DNA from: Staphylococcus carnosus
Lineage (GTDB): Bacteria > Bacillota > Bacilli > Staphylococcales > Staphylococcaceae
Direction of reading: 5' to 3'
DNA: 64,000 nt
Assembly: GCF_900458435.1 (NCBI RefSeq)
Contig: NZ_UHCT01000001.1
Coordinates: forward strand, 1,674,001 to 1,738,000
A program made the position numbers and the translations under genes. Below the pieces are notes generated by a model. That model searched no databases. It had not been told where the DNA came from and saw nothing but the letters and a program-made list of their open reading frames with translations. This document shows, piece by piece, positions 41,228 to 52,237 of this stretch (within the stretch, counting starts at the first letter, position 1; every line of letters begins with the position of its first letter).

Positions 41228-42206
41228 TATGTTCACCTACCGTTTCTCTCATGATTTCAACTATATGTTCTTCACCAGCCATTTTAGCTTGGCGAATTGC
41301 TGAATAAAAGGCTCTGGCATTTGAACCGCCGTGCGCTTTTACTACATTACCGTCTAATCCAAGTAAAACAGAACCGCCGTACTCAGCATAATCCATTTTC
41401 TTCATGACTTCATTCAAATCTTTTTTCAAGATAAGTGCAGCTAATTTATTTTTAACACTGCTTAACAATGTAGATTTGAACATTTTACCGATTGATTTTG
41501 CAGTACCTTCTAAGTTTTTCAGTACCATATTACCAGTAAATCCATCAGTTACGACTACATCTGCTGCATCATCCATCAATGTTTTAGCTTCAACATTTCC
41601 TGAGAAATGGAATGAAGTATCTTCGCTCATTAACTGATATGCTTCTTTAGTCAAACTGTTACCTTTTTTCGGTTCAGTTCCGATGTTCAATAATGCAACT
41701 TTAGGCGCACCGATACCTCGGATTTTTTCAGCATAAATATTTCCTAATTGTGCATATTGCAATAAATGTTCCGGTTTAGCATCCGCATTTGCTCCAACAT
41801 CCAAGAATGTAAATCCTTTTCCTGAAACGGTCGGTAAAGTAACTACTAATGCAGGGCGTGCTACACCTTTGATACGACCTACGATAAATAGACCTGCAGA
41901 CATTAAAGCACCCGTATTTCCTGCAGAAACACACCCTGATGCTTCTCCATCTTTAACAGCTTGTGCTGCTCTTACCATAGAACTGTCTTTTTTACGTTTG
42001 ATAGCACGAACAGGTTCGTCAGTCATTTCAATTTCTTCTGTACAATGACGGAATTCTAAGCGTGAATGTTTAATATTGCACTGCTTTTCATCTCCGAATA
42101 ATATAATATGTAAATCAGGGAAGTCATTCAACGCTTTCTCTACCGCTTCTAATACGATACCAGGTGCGTCATCTCCACCCATCATGTCAATGGCTAATGT
42201 CACCAT
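41220..42206 (-). CDS. plsX: Phosphate acyltransferase PlsX
   Basis: Makes acyl-phosphate from acyl-ACP for phospholipid synthesis (PlsX/PlsY pathway). It starts [19 protein letters not shown] and contains [15 protein letters not shown] and [17 protein letters not shown], all typical. The length is 328 residues. It starts one base after the fapR stop, so it is under the same control. Confidence 0.97.
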
Positions 42207-42207
42207 A

Positions 42208-42771
42208 TCATGATTCCTCCTCGCTATAATAATACATTTTGAATGTACCTTTAAATACGCATTTATCTTTCACATAGGACGATACCGCCACAGTAATATA
42301 CTTTTTGCCGAAATCTGTCACTTGTGCAAAAGCATGCACAGTATCATGCAATTTGACTTGTCTCAAAAAGCTCACTTGGCTATCGCGTGTCAGCACCATA
42401 TTCTTTTGAATCAAAGCTACACACAAAGAGTTAGCTTGTGCAAACAAAATATGGCCGCGGGCAATATCATTTCGTGTAAATACTGAGTCTTCTGTGATAT
42501 AAATCAATGATTCAGCAGTTACATTCGGTTCTACCCGAATCAAGTCACTGATAATTTCATTACCTTCAATTGCACGGATATGTTTGTAATTATGTTCTGC
42601 TACAGATTTAATACGTTTTCTTAATTCTGGGATTTTCAAGTAAGTTCGATCTAATCGAATTGTTTGGATACTTACTGAAAACATGTCACTCAATTCATTG
42701 TCAGTCATAAAGGGGTTTTGTTGTAATTGTTCCTTGATAGCATCACGTCTTGCTTGTTTTTTTAATTTCAT
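42208..42771 (-). CDS. fapR: FapR, malonyl-CoA-responsive repressor of lipid synthesis
   Basis: Transcriptional repressor of fatty acid and phospholipid genes, released by malonyl-CoA. The N-terminal DeoR-like HTH ([21 protein letters not shown]) is joined to a C-terminal hot-dog fold effector domain ([18 protein letters not shown]). The length is 187 residues. It is the first gene of fapR-plsX-fabD-fabG-acpP. A candidate operator lies about 20-40 bases upstream, fitting autoregulation. Confidence 0.96.
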
Positions 42772-42789
42772 TTCTCTGCCCCTTTCTTT

Positions 42790-42812
42790 TTAGTACCAAG
42801 TCTTAAGACTAC
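42790..42812. promoter_or_regulatory. Candidate FapR operator
   Basis: TTAGTACC is followed by the 12-bp palindrome AGTCTTAAGACT, upstream of fapR. This resembles the FapR box with its TTAGTACC half-site and TCTTAA core (recalled from the family). Autorepression of fapR-plsX is known in Bacillus and Staphylococcus. Confidence 0.6.
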
Positions 42813-42854
42813 CTTCATATCATATCATTTTCTTTTTAAAATGCTCAACAAAAA

Positions 42855-42904
42855 ACACATCATACATGTGTTAAAAATAGTTTAACTAAAAATGTACGAT
42901 GTGT
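42855..42904 (-). terminator. Terminator of the sdaAB-sdaAA-recG unit
   Basis: A stem of ACACATCATACAT (42855-42867) with its near-complement at 42892-42904 (one G-U or mismatch) is followed by six Ts on the minus strand. The loop is long and AT-rich. Confidence 0.75.
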
Positions 42905-42914
42905 CATTTAAACA

Positions 42915-44972
42915 TTAATCAAAACTTGTATGCAATAAGTTTTCTTCAACGAAGTTGCGCAATACTTCATACTCATCTGTAAAAAATTTACCGGATTGAA
43001 TAAGTTCACCCGCTTCATCTCTCGCCACTTCTAACATACGATAATCTTCAACAATATTCGCTACTAAGAAATCAGGAAGACCGCTTTGTTTTACACCGAA
43101 GAAATCGCCTGGACCGCGCATTTCTAAGTCTCGCTCACTCAATTCAAACCCGTCTGTTGTCTGTGTCATAATGTTCATACGCTCTATGCCAGTTTCTGTT
43201 TTAGGTGAAGCAATAAGCACACAATAACTTTGATGATCACTACGACCGACACGACCACGCAGTTGGTGCAGTGTAGACAAGCCGAAACGATCGGCATCAT
43301 AAATAATCATGAATGTTGCATTCGGAACATTCACACCTACTTCAACGACTGTCGTAGACACTAAAATATCAATCTCATGTCGATTGAAACGCTGCATGAC
43401 GTCATCTTTTTCATCTGCAGGCATTTTACCATGCAATAAACCGACACGTCCTGCTCCGTAGTGTTCTTCTAGCGATTCATATAGTGCAACAACATTTTGA
43501 ACGTCTTCCAGATGTTCAGAGCTCTCAATTAAAGGACAAATAACATATGCTTGGCGGCCTTTTTCTAACTCTGAAGTCATTTGATTCAATACAGTATCAT
43601 ATTGTTCATGTTTCGCCCACATCGTTTTAATCGGTTTCCGTCCTTTTGGCAGTTGTTTAATAGAAGAAACATCCATTTCTCCAAATACCGAAATTGCTAA
43701 TGTTCTTGGAATCGGGGTTGCTGTCATAAACAACACATTTGTCATCGCACCTTTTTCACGCAAGGCTTGTCTTTGGTTAACACCGAAGCGGTGCTGCTCA
43801 TCTGTAATAACCAGGCCAACATTTTGGAATGAAACATCATCTTGAATTAAAGCATGTGTACCAATCAGACAATCAATCGTACCATTTTCCAGTTGTTCTA
43901 ATAACAACTTGCGTTTTTTACCTTTAACTGAGCCTGTCAGTAACGCTACATTCATTCTATCTCCGAAAAGTTCTGTTAAACTTTCTGCATGTTGTTCGGC
44001 TAATATTTCTGTCGGTACCATCAATGCAGATTGATAGCCTGCTGTTTTCAATGCAAACATACAAAGAGCTGCGACAACTGTTTTTCCTGAGCCTACATCA
44101 CCTTGTAATAGTCGATGCATACGAAGAGGTGCTTTTAAGTCCCTGAAGATTTCGTTTACACTATGCTTTTGGGCATCAGTCAGTTCAAAAGGAAGGTCAT
44201 CAATAAACTTTTTAACTTCTGCCAGGTCATAGTTAATCTCTATAGCTTCATCACTAGCTTTTTCTAATCTATTCAACCATTGCATTCGCAATTCAAATAA
44301 GAAAAGTTCTGTAAATGCATAAGTTCTGCGTGCTTTTAGTAATTCTTTTTTGTTATCTGCATAATGCAATGCACGAATTGTAGTAGCCAGTGATTCTAGT
44401 TTATATTTTTCACGTAAATCATCAGATAGCCATTCTCGAATTTCAATATCATCCAATACTTTACGGATAATATCTCGCATCGTCTTTTGTTTAATGCCTT
44501 CTTTGATACGGTATACCGGGTCTAATTGTTCTCCATCAGCATTTTGTAGATCTTCTGAACCCGTTGTAAACATACGCATGCCGTTTATTTCTTGCTTTGC
44601 ACGGTTCCATTTACCTTTTACTGTTACATGATCATGTAAATTAATTTTCTTTTTAAGATAAGGTTGATTGAAAAAGACGGCTTTAACCGCAATATTGTTA
44701 ATCATAAGATGCACTGTTACTTTAGAACGGTTTCTACCAAAAAAAGCGACAGTGGGCGTAGAATAAACTTCGCCGGTCACTGTCACGGTGGATTGATCTT
44801 CTGCTTCATTCAAGTCTACGATACTATTATCCTCATAGCGAACTGGCAGATAGAGTACTAAATCTTCTACATTATATATATTTAATTCATTTAACACTGC
44901 AATGCGTTTAGGTCCTAGCCCTTTAATCTGTTCTAACGCATAGGGTTGATCAATGAGATTTACTTTAGACAT
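42915..44972 (-). CDS. recG: ATP-dependent DNA helicase RecG
   Basis: Fork-reversing helicase. The N-terminal wedge/OB domain ([20 protein letters not shown]) is followed by the two helicase domains with Walker A ([16 protein letters not shown]), [11 protein letters not shown], and motif [19 protein letters not shown] 44972 gives 685 residues and lies one base after the sdaAA stop; the frame extends four codons upstream. It ends before a terminator. Confidence 0.96.
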   Translation of the reverse strand: MSKVNLIDQPYALEQIKGLGPKRIAVLNELNIYNVEDLVLYLPVRYEDNSIVDLNEAEDQSTVTVTGEVYSTPTVAFFGRNRSKVTVHLMINNIAVKAVFFNQPYLKKKINLHDHVTVKGKWNRAKQEINGMRMFTTGSEDLQNADGEQLDPVYRIKEGIKQKTMRDIIRKVLDDIEIREWLSDDLREKYKLESLATTIRALHYADNKKELLKARRTYAFTELFLFELRMQWLNRLEKASDEAIEINYDLAEVKKFIDDLPFELTDAQKHSVNEIFRDLKAPLRMHRLLQGDVGSGKTVVAALCMFALKTAGYQSALMVPTEILAEQHAESLTELFGDRMNVALLTGSVKGKKRKLLLEQLENGTIDCLIGTHALIQDDVSFQNVGLVITDEQHRFGVNQRQALREKGAMTNVLFMTATPIPRTLAISVFGEMDVSSIKQLPKGRKPIKTMWAKHEQYDTVLNQMTSELEKGRQAYVICPLIESSEHLEDVQNVVALYESLEEHYGAGRVGLLHGKMPADEKDDVMQRFNRHEIDILVSTTVVEVGVNVPNATFMIIYDADRFGLSTLHQLRGRVGRSDHQSYCVLIASPKTETGIERMNIMTQTTDGFELSERDLEMRGPGDFFGVKQSGLPDFLVANIVEDYRMLEVARDEAGELIQSGKFFTDEYEVLRNFVEENLLHTSFD

Positions 44973-44973
44973 G

Positions 44974-45843
44974 TTAATCACCAAATATTTTTTGTTTTAA
45001 GCGTTGGCCGGTTGGTGTGCCAGCTAAGCCTCCGCGTCCCGTTTCTCGAAGTGCTGAAGGCATCGTTTTTCCGATTCGATACATCGCATCTATTACTTCG
45101 TCTGTAGGAATACGCGAAGCTACACCTGCAAGTGCCATATCTGCTGACACAATTGCATTTGAAGCACCTGCTGCATTACGCTTTACGCAAGGCACTTCTA
45201 CCAGTCCCGCTACTGGGTCACATACTAAACCTAGCATATTTTTCATACAAATTGCAAAAGCTTCAGCTGACTGCTGCGGTGTACCGCCAGCCATTTCGAC
45301 TGTTGCAGCTGCTGCCATAGCTGCAGCTGACCCTACTTCTGCTTGACATCCCCCTGCTGCACCTGAAATAGATGCATTATTTGCTATCACAAATCCGAAG
45401 GCTCCGGCTGTCAAAAGAAAGTTCAGCATTTCTATTTTTGTCGGATTGAAACGTTGTCTAATTGCAAAAAGGACTCCCGGTACAACCCCTGCTGAACCTG
45501 CAGTAGGAGTTGCACAAATTTTCCCCATCGCTGCATTGACTTCATTGGTCGCCACTGCTTTACTTACTGCATCTAATAGTATTGGTCCTGACAAGGCTTG
45601 TCCGCTTTCTAGATATTTACGGATTAATACAGCATCTCCTCCTGTCAAACCTGTAGCTGAAGTCACGCCGTTCAATCCTTTATCTAATGCATCTTCCATA
45701 GTTTGAAAATGGTGGCTCATTCCAGCATAAACATCTTCTGCTGACATGCCTGTTACTTCCATTTCTTGTTCTAACATAATTTCATGTATCGCTTTATGTT
45801 CAAGTTCGCATTTTCGTACAAGTTCTTCTACTGATTTAAACAT
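44974..45843 (-). CDS. sdaAA: L-serine dehydratase alpha subunit (iron-sulfur)
   Basis: Catalytic subunit converting L-serine to pyruvate and ammonia with a 4Fe-4S cluster. Candidate cluster cysteines are in [36 protein letters not shown]. The motif [16 protein letters not shown] is typical. The length is 289 residues, close to the bacterial two-subunit form. It follows sdaAB by 15 bases and precedes recG. Confidence 0.95.
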   Translation of the reverse strand: MFKSVEELVRKCELEHKAIHEIMLEQEMEVTGMSAEDVYAGMSHHFQTMEDALDKGLNGVTSATGLTGGDAVLIRKYLESGQALSGPILLDAVSKAVATNEVNAAMGKICATPTAGSAGVVPGVLFAIRQRFNPTKIEMLNFLLTAGAFGFVIANNASISGAAGGCQAEVGSAAAMAAAATVEMAGGTPQQSAEAFAICMKNMLGLVCDPVAGLVEVPCVKRNAAGASNAIVSADMALAGVASRIPTDEVIDAMYRIGKTMPSALRETGRGGLAGTPTGQRLKQKIFGD

Positions 45844-45858
45844 TTTATTCCTCCCGCT

Positions 45859-46524
45859 TTATGCATCTTCCATCAAGTAAACGTCTGTCACACCATCAAT
45901 TTGTCGCATTTCTTCTAAAATTGTAATCGGAGGCTTTTCATCCAATTCACACATCATCAGTGCCGAATCCCCTTTTTCCTTACGATTTACCTGCATTGCA
46001 CCTACATTAATACTTTCATTCAAAAGAATATTTGTAACTCTTGCGATAGTTCCAAAGGTATCTTGATGGAAGACAAGTAAAGCAGGATAGTCTCCGCTTA
46101 CACTAATCGGAAAATCATTAATTGCAGTAATCTCAATCTTACCGCCACCAATTGAAACACCTTCTATCGAAAGTGATTTTTGTTTTGTTTGTAAATATAA
46201 AACAGCAGTATTTGGATTAGGTTTTTCCTCAGACATTTCTATAAAATCTATCTTCATCCCTTTATTTTCAGCAGTTTTTAAGCTCGTTATAATACGATTA
46301 TCGTCTGCATCATAACCCAGTAATCCACCAACTAACGCTACATCAGTACCATGTCCACGATACGTTTCCATAAAAGAACCGTATAAATAAATATCAACTT
46401 GTTCTGGAAGTTCTCCAAACAATGCTCTCGCTACAAGACCAATTCTCACAGCACCTGCTGTATGCGAAGAAGAAGGACCGACCATTGTAGGACCAATAAT
46501 TTCGAACACACTTTTAAATTTCAT
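45859..46524 (-). CDS. sdaAB: L-serine dehydratase beta subunit
   Basis: Regulatory/second subunit of the iron-sulfur L-serine dehydratase. The N-terminal part has IIGPTMVGPSSSHTAGAVRIG, the family hallmark, and the C-terminal part (from about residue 147) is an ACT domain (PALLVFHQDTFGTIARVTNIL). The length is 221 residues. It is the first gene of the sdaAB-sdaAA-recG unit. Confidence 0.95.
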   Translation of the reverse strand: MKFKSVFEIIGPTMVGPSSSHTAGAVRIGLVARALFGELPEQVDIYLYGSFMETYRGHGTDVALVGGLLGYDADDNRIITSLKTAENKGMKIDFIEMSEEKPNPNTAVLYLQTKQKSLSIEGVSIGGGKIEITAINDFPISVSGDYPALLVFHQDTFGTIARVTNILLNESINVGAMQVNRKEKGDSALMMCELDEKPPITILEEMRQIDGVTDVYLMEDA

Positions 46525-46656
46525 ATTAACTCCTCTTTAATTATTTGATTATTGCAAAAATTCAAAACATTATAATGCTTGTATCTTTAAACCAATTATT
46601 TTATTATTTGTACTTTTCAAGATTATAAAAATTAAAATAAAACCATTACACACAGA

Positions 46657-46694
46657 AAAATCCACTTAGGGTGTTTTTTGCCCCAAGTGAATTT
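46657..46694 (-). terminator. Terminator of the yloU-fakA unit
   Basis: The hairpin TTCACTTGGGG / CCCTAAGTGGA with a loop of about 9 bases and a run of Ts on the minus strand lies 30 bases after the fakA stop. Confidence 0.85.
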
Positions 46695-46724
46695 TACTTC
46701 TCATATTATTAACCTGATCCACTA

Positions 46725-48368
46725 TTACTCAACTGAGAATAAATACGGATAAATAGGTTGAGAACCTACTTGTTCATCTATTTCAACATCAGGATATTCA
46801 GCTTCCAACCATTCTGTCAATGCTTCAGTAGTTTCAGATTCTGCATCCTCACCTGTTAAAATTGTAACAATTTCACTATCGTCTTGAACCATTTTTGAAA
46901 GCAATACTTTAGAAGCTTCTAATTGAGTCGGATTGCTTACTACAATCTTGCCTTCTTTAAGCCCCATAAATTCGCCTTCTTTTATATCAATGCCATCAAT
47001 TGTTGTATTACGTACTGCATTTGTAATTGCACCTGATTGTACATCCTCAATTGCTTCTGTCATTGTGTTTTTATTATCTTCTAATGAAGCATCAGGAAGA
47101 TATTGGAACAATGCACCGATACCTTGAGGAATCCATTTTGTTGGAATTACTACAGTTTCAGCCTCAACAATTTCAGCTGCTTGATCACTCGCCATTTGAA
47201 TATTTTTGTTATTCGGCAAGATAATTGCTTTTTTAACTCCAGATTCTTCAATTGCTTTCACAATATCATTCGTAGATGGATTCATTGTTTGGCCGCCGTT
47301 AATAATAGAAGTGGCACCCATTGATTTGAAGATTTCAGAAATACCGTCACCCATTGAAATTGCAATAATTGCTGTTTCAACTGGTTCAGCTTTTCCTTCG
47401 TTTGCTTTCTCTTTATTAACAACATTACGATGCTGTTCTCGCATATTTTCAACTTTAAGTTTGATTAATTCACCATACTGTTGACCATAATTGAATACAT
47501 CGCCAGGATGTTCAGAGTGTACATGCACTTTTACAATCTCATCGTCATTAATAACTAATAGAGAATCACCGAATTGCGCCATATCTTCGCGGAATTCTTT
47601 TTCATCGAAAGGTTTCTTATCTTTACCAAAGCGCACCATCATTTCTGTGCAATAGCCGTAAACGATATCTTCAGTGTTAATGACACCATGAAAATCATGA
47701 TCGTCATTTACAAATGATTCTGTATCTAATTTAGGTGCTGTTGTTTCAACTTTTTCACCTTTCATAGCTTTCAAGAAGCCTTCATAGACACATAATAAAC
47801 CTTTACCGCCGCTATCAACCACGCCTACTTCTTTCAATACTGGAAGTTGATTAGGTGTATTTTCAAGTGCGATTTCACCTTTTTCAATAATTGCTGATAA
47901 TACTTCTAAGCAATCTTCAGTATTTTTTGCGCTTTCGATACCAGCAGCAGCTGATTCACGTGCAACAGTCAGAATTGTCCCTTCTACTGGTTTCATGACT
48001 GCTTTATACGCTGTATCTACACCCGCTTCAAAACTTTCTGCAAAAGTTTTAGCATCGATTGTTTCAGCGTCTTCGATATTTTTACAAAATCCTCTGAAGA
48101 TTTGTGATAAGATAACGCCTGAATTACCGCGTGCACCCATTAATAGGCCTTTAGAAAAAGTTTTCCCTAAAGCGCCGATATTTTTAGATGCATTTTGTTC
48201 GACCTCTTCTCTCCCTGAAGTCATTGTTAAATTCATGTTCGTCCCTGTGTCGCCATCTGGAACAGGATAGACATTTAATGAATTCACGATTTCTGCATTA
48301 TTAGATAAATTTTGTGCCCCTTGTACTACCATGTCGGCAAATAATTTACCATCTATTCTGCTGATCAT
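46725..48368 (-). CDS. fakA: FakA, fatty acid kinase ATP-binding subunit (DAK/DhaL family)
   Basis: Kinase subunit that phosphorylates FakB-bound exogenous fatty acids for phospholipid synthesis. The N-terminal DhaL nucleotide-binding domain has [18 protein letters not shown] and [18 protein letters not shown] middle and a C-terminal domain resembling DegV-type folds follow ([16 protein letters not shown]). The length of 547 residues matches the staphylococcal protein. It lies 12 bases after the Asp23-like gene yloU. Confidence 0.95.
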   Translation of the reverse strand: MISRIDGKLFADMVVQGAQNLSNNAEIVNSLNVYPVPDGDTGTNMNLTMTSGREEVEQNASKNIGALGKTFSKGLLMGARGNSGVILSQIFRGFCKNIEDAETIDAKTFAESFEAGVDTAYKAVMKPVEGTILTVARESAAAGIESAKNTEDCLEVLSAIIEKGEIALENTPNQLPVLKEVGVVDSGGKGLLCVYEGFLKAMKGEKVETTAPKLDTESFVNDDHDFHGVINTEDIVYGYCTEMMVRFGKDKKPFDEKEFREDMAQFGDSLLVINDDEIVKVHVHSEHPGDVFNYGQQYGELIKLKVENMREQHRNVVNKEKANEGKAEPVETAIIAISMGDGISEIFKSMGATSIINGGQTMNPSTNDIVKAIEESGVKKAIILPNNKNIQMASDQAAEIVEAETVVIPTKWIPQGIGALFQYLPDASLEDNKNTMTEAIEDVQSGAITNAVRNTTIDGIDIKEGEFMGLKEGKIVVSNPTQLEASKVLLSKMVQDDSEIVTILTGEDAESETTEALTEWLEAEYPDVEIDEQVGSQPIYPYLFSVE

Positions 48369-48380
48369 TGTGTGTTCCTC

Positions 48381-48755
48381 CTAATGTTTCTTGCCATGAT
48401 TATTAATTCGTACACCTTGTACATAGATATTTATAGAATTCACTTTTAAATTCAAAGTTTTTTCCAAAGTATATTTAACTGTTGATTGCACATTATTAGC
48501 AACTTCAGAAATTTTAGTTCCATAACTTACAATAATATACATATCAACATCGATTGCTGATTCATTAGAACGCACAACGATTCCGCGTGCATAATTCTCT
48601 TGGCCTAAAATTTCAGCAATGCCGTCTCTGACTTGATGTCTAGATGCCATTCCGACAATACCATAACATTCTACGGCTTTACCGCCTACTACTGAAGCAA
48701 TCACTTCATTCGAAACATCAATATTGCCGTATTCATTGTTAATTTCTAATGTCAT
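48381..48755 (-). CDS. yloU: Asp23/Gls24-family protein YloU
   Basis: Member of the Asp23/DUF322 envelope-stress family (124 residues): SNEVIASVVGGKAVECYGIVGM and SAIDVDMYIIVSYGTKISEVA are typical. It almost always precedes the DAK-family gene in Firmicutes, as here, which suggests a link to lipid metabolism. The exact function is not known. It is divergent from rpmB. Confidence 0.92.
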   Translation of the reverse strand: MTLEINNEYGNIDVSNEVIASVVGGKAVECYGIVGMASRHQVRDGIAEILGQENYARGIVVRSNESAIDVDMYIIVSYGTKISEVANNVQSTVKYTLEKTLNLKVNSINIYVQGVRINNHGKKH

Positions 48756-49059
48756 TTTTTTGTTCCTCCTTAAAATAGGTATGGTAAGCTGTTGGATAAA
48801 GGCTTACAATCATTACTATTATTATATAATGAATTAAGTTTCTATGCCTTTATTTAATATGTCGGAGAGTTTGGCAAACCCTATATTTCTTTATCTTTTC
48901 ATAGATGCAGCGTATATAAAACGCATACATACACATTTAAGAATTATATCATACTTTCTACTTTGTATAGAATAACCGAAAACATTTTCGAATGCTACAT
49001 TTTTTTATTGCTATTCCGCTTAAAATGTGTTAAATTTACAAAGTATATCATAAGTCAGT
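48756..49059. other. Divergent promoter region between yloU and rpmB
   Basis: About 300 AT-rich bases hold the promoters of both genes. A short inverted repeat CGAAAACATTTTCG is seen near 48977. No known leader RNA was recognised. Confidence 0.45.
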
Positions 49060-49089
49060 GTGTTTATATTTATTAAAGGAGGTACTTTC

Positions 49090-49278
49090 ATGGGTAAACA
49101 ATGTTACGTAACTGGTCGTAAAGCATCGACTGGTAATCGTCGTTCACACGCTTTAAACTCTACGAAACGTAGATGGAATGCTAACCTTCAAAAAGTTAGA
49201 ATCCTAGTAGACGGAAAACCTAAAAAAGTTTGGGTTTCTGCACGTGCTTTAAAATCTGGTAAAGTTACTAGAGTTTAA
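49090..49278 (+). CDS. rpmB: 50S ribosomal protein L28
   Basis: The 62-residue basic protein starts [21 protein letters not shown] and ends [16 protein letters not shown], as in other Firmicute L28. AAAGGAGGT lies upstream; the frame is open 10 codons further up but without a binding site. It is transcribed alone and followed by a strong terminator. Confidence 0.98.
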   Translation: MGKQCYVTGRKASTGNRRSHALNSTKRRWNANLQKVRILVDGKPKKVWVSARALKSGKVTRV

Positions 49279-49293
49279 TAAATATATGCACAG

Positions 49294-49327
49294 AAAAAAC
49301 GACTCGTATGTGGCGGGTCGTTTTTTT
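49294..49327 (+). terminator. Terminator of rpmB
   Basis: The stem AAAAAACGAC / GTCGTTTTTT with an inner CG pair is followed by Ts and lies 15 bases after the stop codon. Confidence 0.92.
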
Positions 49328-49460
49328 ATGTGCATATTCTTATAAATTAAATTCATTTAAAATAAACATTCAATTTTCAGATTATTCAAATCATTTTAAC
49401 CGACTTTTTTCTATTAACATGCTATCATGAAAGTAGCTCATTTAGAAAAGAGGTGCTGAA

Positions 49461-49823
49461 ATGTCGCGTACAGAACTTAAACCGCTTCTCAATAAAAAAG
49501 CTACAGTGACTGGTGTCATCAAAGAAGTTGTTCTCATTAATCAACTTGATCGTTATAGTACTACTAAGTCTAATGTCAAAATTCTGTTAAAAGATGTGAC
49601 GATTAACGGCATCGAGACAGATCATTTGTGGCTTCATGAGAAAAATAAGTATTATGAATTAGCCGAAGATTATTTACATCAACGTGTTAAATTCAAAGCA
49701 AAAGTAAAAAAATACGTTAAAACCAGAAACGGTATCATCAAAGAAGATATTGGCATAAAACGTAAAAGTGCGATTATACCAGAGGAAACGTATAATGAAG
49801 AAATGGCTGCACTATATTGCTGA
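49461..49823 (+). CDS. Uncharacterised small protein
   Basis: Basic protein of 120 residues with a good binding site (AAAGAGGTG) and an ATG start. It has alternating beta-type stretches (ATVTGVIKEVVLIN, VKILLKDVTINGIETDHLWL, RVKFKAKVKKYVKTRNG) that suggest an OB- or SH3-like barrel, perhaps nucleic acid binding. I do not recognise a named family. It sits alone between rpmB and thiN, with terminators on both sides. Confidence 0.75.
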   Translation: MSRTELKPLLNKKATVTGVIKEVVLINQLDRYSTTKSNVKILLKDVTINGIETDHLWLHEKNKYYELAEDYLHQRVKFKAKVKKYVKTRNGIIKEDIGIKRKSAIIPEETYNEEMAALYC

Positions 49824-49859
49824 ACGTGAGGTATTTATTAATGTTATTTGAATCAAATT

Positions 49860-49901
49860 AAAAGGATGAAACAATTCAACTAAAAATTGTTTCATCCTTT
49901 T
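49860..49901. terminator. Bidirectional terminator between the small gene and thiN
   Basis: A perfect 17-bp stem AAAAGGATGAAACAATT / complement with an 8-base loop and T-tracts on both strands lies between convergent genes. Confidence 0.93.
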
Positions 49902-49905
49902 TTAT

Positions 49906-50556
49906 TTATCGATTATCATGGCTTCGAATACAAATCAACGCACCGGCCTCTATTTCAATCTCTGCTACAGGTTCTTCAACCTCATTAGAGATAGTCAATG
50001 TAGATCCTTGCTGCAAAGATTCTTGATCTAGCGGATATTTAAAACCACGAAGTGAAATAATTGTTTTTTCTCTTGCAGGTATAAAAGAAATATATGGAAA
50101 GGCCTCCCATTTTTCAACACGATAGATGCCTTGTTCTAAATAAGTAATTTCATTTTGGTCATCTATAAGTGAAACCTTAATGCCTCTTTTCAAATAATCA
50201 GGTATTTGCAAAAGCTGCAGTGCACCTAAAAAGTGATCCAATCTGCCGCCCGTAGCGCCATAAATATTGATTTCATCAAACCCGCGAGACACTGCTTCAG
50301 CAACACCTAATCCAAGGTCTGTATCTGCTTTTTCAGCTTTGACCGGATGAATATCCAACTTTGTTTTTAATTCTGCACGTTCTTGTTCATTAACAGAATC
50401 AAAATCTCCCAGTGAAAAAACAGGTTGAATCTCTTGCTGCACTAATATTAAGGCTCCGCGATCAATACCGCCCCATGTTTCGTCGGCTTTATTTTTAAAT
50501 AAATCTGAAGGAAGATTGCGGTTGCCGCATAATAAATTGATTTTCATTTTCTTCAC
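49906..50556 (-). CDS. thiN: Thiamine pyrophosphokinase
   Basis: Makes thiamine diphosphate from thiamine and ATP. GGIDRGALIL, SLGDFDSV and EKADTDLGLG are the catalytic-domain motifs, and YGATGGRLDHFLGAL is typical. The length is 216 residues (or 213 from the next ATG). It is the last gene of the rsgA-rpe-thiN set and ends at a shared terminator. Confidence 0.95.
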   Translation of the reverse strand: MKKMKINLLCGNRNLPSDLFKNKADETWGGIDRGALILVQQEIQPVFSLGDFDSVNEQERAELKTKLDIHPVKAEKADTDLGLGVAEAVSRGFDEINIYGATGGRLDHFLGALQLLQIPDYLKRGIKVSLIDDQNEITYLEQGIYRVEKWEAFPYISFIPAREKTIISLRGFKYPLDQESLQQGSTLTISNEVEEPVAEIEIEAGALICIRSHDNR

Positions 50557-50571
50557 CTGCCATCAAATTAT

Positions 50572-51225
50572 TTAATTATCTTGTGCTTTTAATGCGCTTA
50601 CGACTTTGCCGTAATCAGTTTGTTTAAAGAAGTAAGAACCCGTAACAAGCATCGTTGCTCCTGCATTCACACATTGCTCAGCTGTTACTTCATTAATTCC
50701 GCCATCTACTTCAATATCAAAATCTAAATCATGTTTTTCTTTATAAGCATGCAGTGCACTGACTTTATCAATATTTTGCGAAATAAATGCTTGTCCTCCG
50801 AATCCAGGATTAACCGTCATAATCAATACATAATCAACATCATGTAAAATCGGTTCAATCATAGCAACAGGCGTTCCCGGATTAATAACTACACCTGCTT
50901 TAGCACCATGAGCATGAATGAGTTGAATTGCACGATGAATGTGCGGTGTCGCTTCTGCATGCACTGAAATCATATCTGCACCTTTAGCCGCAAATTCCGG
51001 AATGAAATTTTCAGGGTCCTCAATCATTAAGTGTACATCTATTGTTAAATCAGTACCCGCATTAACTGCTTCCAATATCGGCAATCCGATTGAAATATTT
51101 GGCACAAATTGACCATCCATTACATCAAAATGAACACCGTCTACTCCGGCTTGCTCTAATGCTTCTAATTCTGCTTTCAAGTTTAAAAAGTCAGCTGATA
51201 ACAGCGATGGGTATATTTTAACCAT
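50572..51225 (-). CDS. rpe: Ribulose-phosphate 3-epimerase
   Basis: Pentose phosphate pathway enzyme with a TIM barrel. Metal and catalytic motifs are HFDVMDGQFVPNIS, DVHLMIEDP, MTVNPGFGGQAF and DIEVDGGIN. The length is 217 residues. Its ATG overlaps the rsgA stop by one base (TAATG). Confidence 0.97.
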   Translation of the reverse strand: MVKIYPSLLSADFLNLKAELEALEQAGVDGVHFDVMDGQFVPNISIGLPILEAVNAGTDLTIDVHLMIEDPENFIPEFAAKGADMISVHAEATPHIHRAIQLIHAHGAKAGVVINPGTPVAMIEPILHDVDYVLIMTVNPGFGGQAFISQNIDKVSALHAYKEKHDLDFDIEVDGGINEVTAEQCVNAGATMLVTGSYFFKQTDYGKVVSALKAQDN

Positions 51226-52100
51226 TAATATCTTTCCTTTCGATTTGCAATTTCTTCAAAAAGCTGCACATAGTGATCATAACGAAATTGCGCAATGTTA
51301 CCTGCCTCAACTTGTGCTTTTACATTACATTGCGGTTCTTTGATATGATTGCAGTTACGAAATTTGCATCCTTGTCCGTATTCTTGAATTTCTAAAAAAT
51401 AATCTTTTACTTCATCTTTATGGATATGATCAAAATCAAGGGCACTAAAACCAGGTGTATCCGCAACAAATCCACCTTTACGTTCAAATAACTCTACATG
51501 ACGTGTTGTATGCTTCCCGCGATTAAGTGATTTTGAAATTTGATTCGTTTCTATTGCTAAATCAGGACGATATGCATTAAGCAACGTAGATTTACCCACT
51601 CCGGATTGTCCGCTTAAAACTGCCAATCCGCTTCCCCATTCATCAAAGATGGTTTCAATATTATCATTTTTCCCAACAAATTGTACTGGATATCCAATCG
51701 CACGATAGACATCCAAATCTTTTTCTATACGTTCAATTTGAGAATCAGAAGCCATATCCTTTTTAGTCACAACAATACGCGGATTTAAACCATATGAATG
51801 TGCAATGACTAAAAAGCGATCTACCAATTGTGTAGAAAAATCTGGTTCAACAGCACTCATGACGATCACTAAATGATCTATATTACTGACTGGCGGGCGC
51901 TTTAATTCATTTTGTCTTTCATGCACGTGTTGAATATAACCTTCTGTAACATTTTCAATTTCAAAATCAACAATATCTCCTACAATTGGAGAAAATTTCT
52001 TCTTGCGGAATAAGCCGCGCGGTTTCGTATCAAACATCTCTCCATCTGAATCAACACGATAAACACCGCTTAACGACTTGATTATACGTCCTGTTCTCAC
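51225..52100 (-). CDS. rsgA: Ribosome small subunit GTPase RsgA
   Basis: Circularly permuted GTPase acting in 30S maturation. An N-terminal OB domain ([18 protein letters not shown]) is followed by G4 (TKKDM), G1 ([16 protein letters not shown]) and G3 (DTPGF). A C-terminal zinc site is formed by [16 protein letters not shown]. The length is 291 residues. It lies 137 bases after prkC, with a terminator between. Confidence 0.97.
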   Translation of the reverse strand: MRTGRIIKSLSGVYRVDSDGEMFDTKPRGLFRKKKFSPIVGDIVDFEIENVTEGYIQHVHERQNELKRPPVSNIDHLVIVMSAVEPDFSTQLVDRFLVIAHSYGLNPRIVVTKKDMASDSQIERIEKDLDVYRAIGYPVQFVGKNDNIETIFDEWGSGLAVLSGQSGVGKSTLLNAYRPDLAIETNQISKSLNRGKHTTRHVELFERKGGFVADTPGFSALDFDHIHKDEVKDYFLEIQEYGQGCKFRNCNHIKEPQCNVKAQVEAGNIAQFRYDHYVQLFEEIANRKERY

Positions 52101-52199
52101 CGAGACACCTCTCTTATTACGTTCTTATTCTTCACACCATTATATCAAAGGTTGGCCCTTTTAACGAAAATATTAGCGTTAAATTGTATGTTATAAAAA

Positions 52200-52233
52200 A
52201 AGAACTCCATTTAAATTAATAAATGAAGTTCTT
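52200..52233 (-). terminator. Terminator of prkC
   Basis: A 14-bp stem AAGAACTTCATTTA / complement with one mismatch and a small loop is followed by seven Ts on the minus strand, directly after the prkC stop. Confidence 0.9.
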
Positions 52234-52237
52234 ACTT

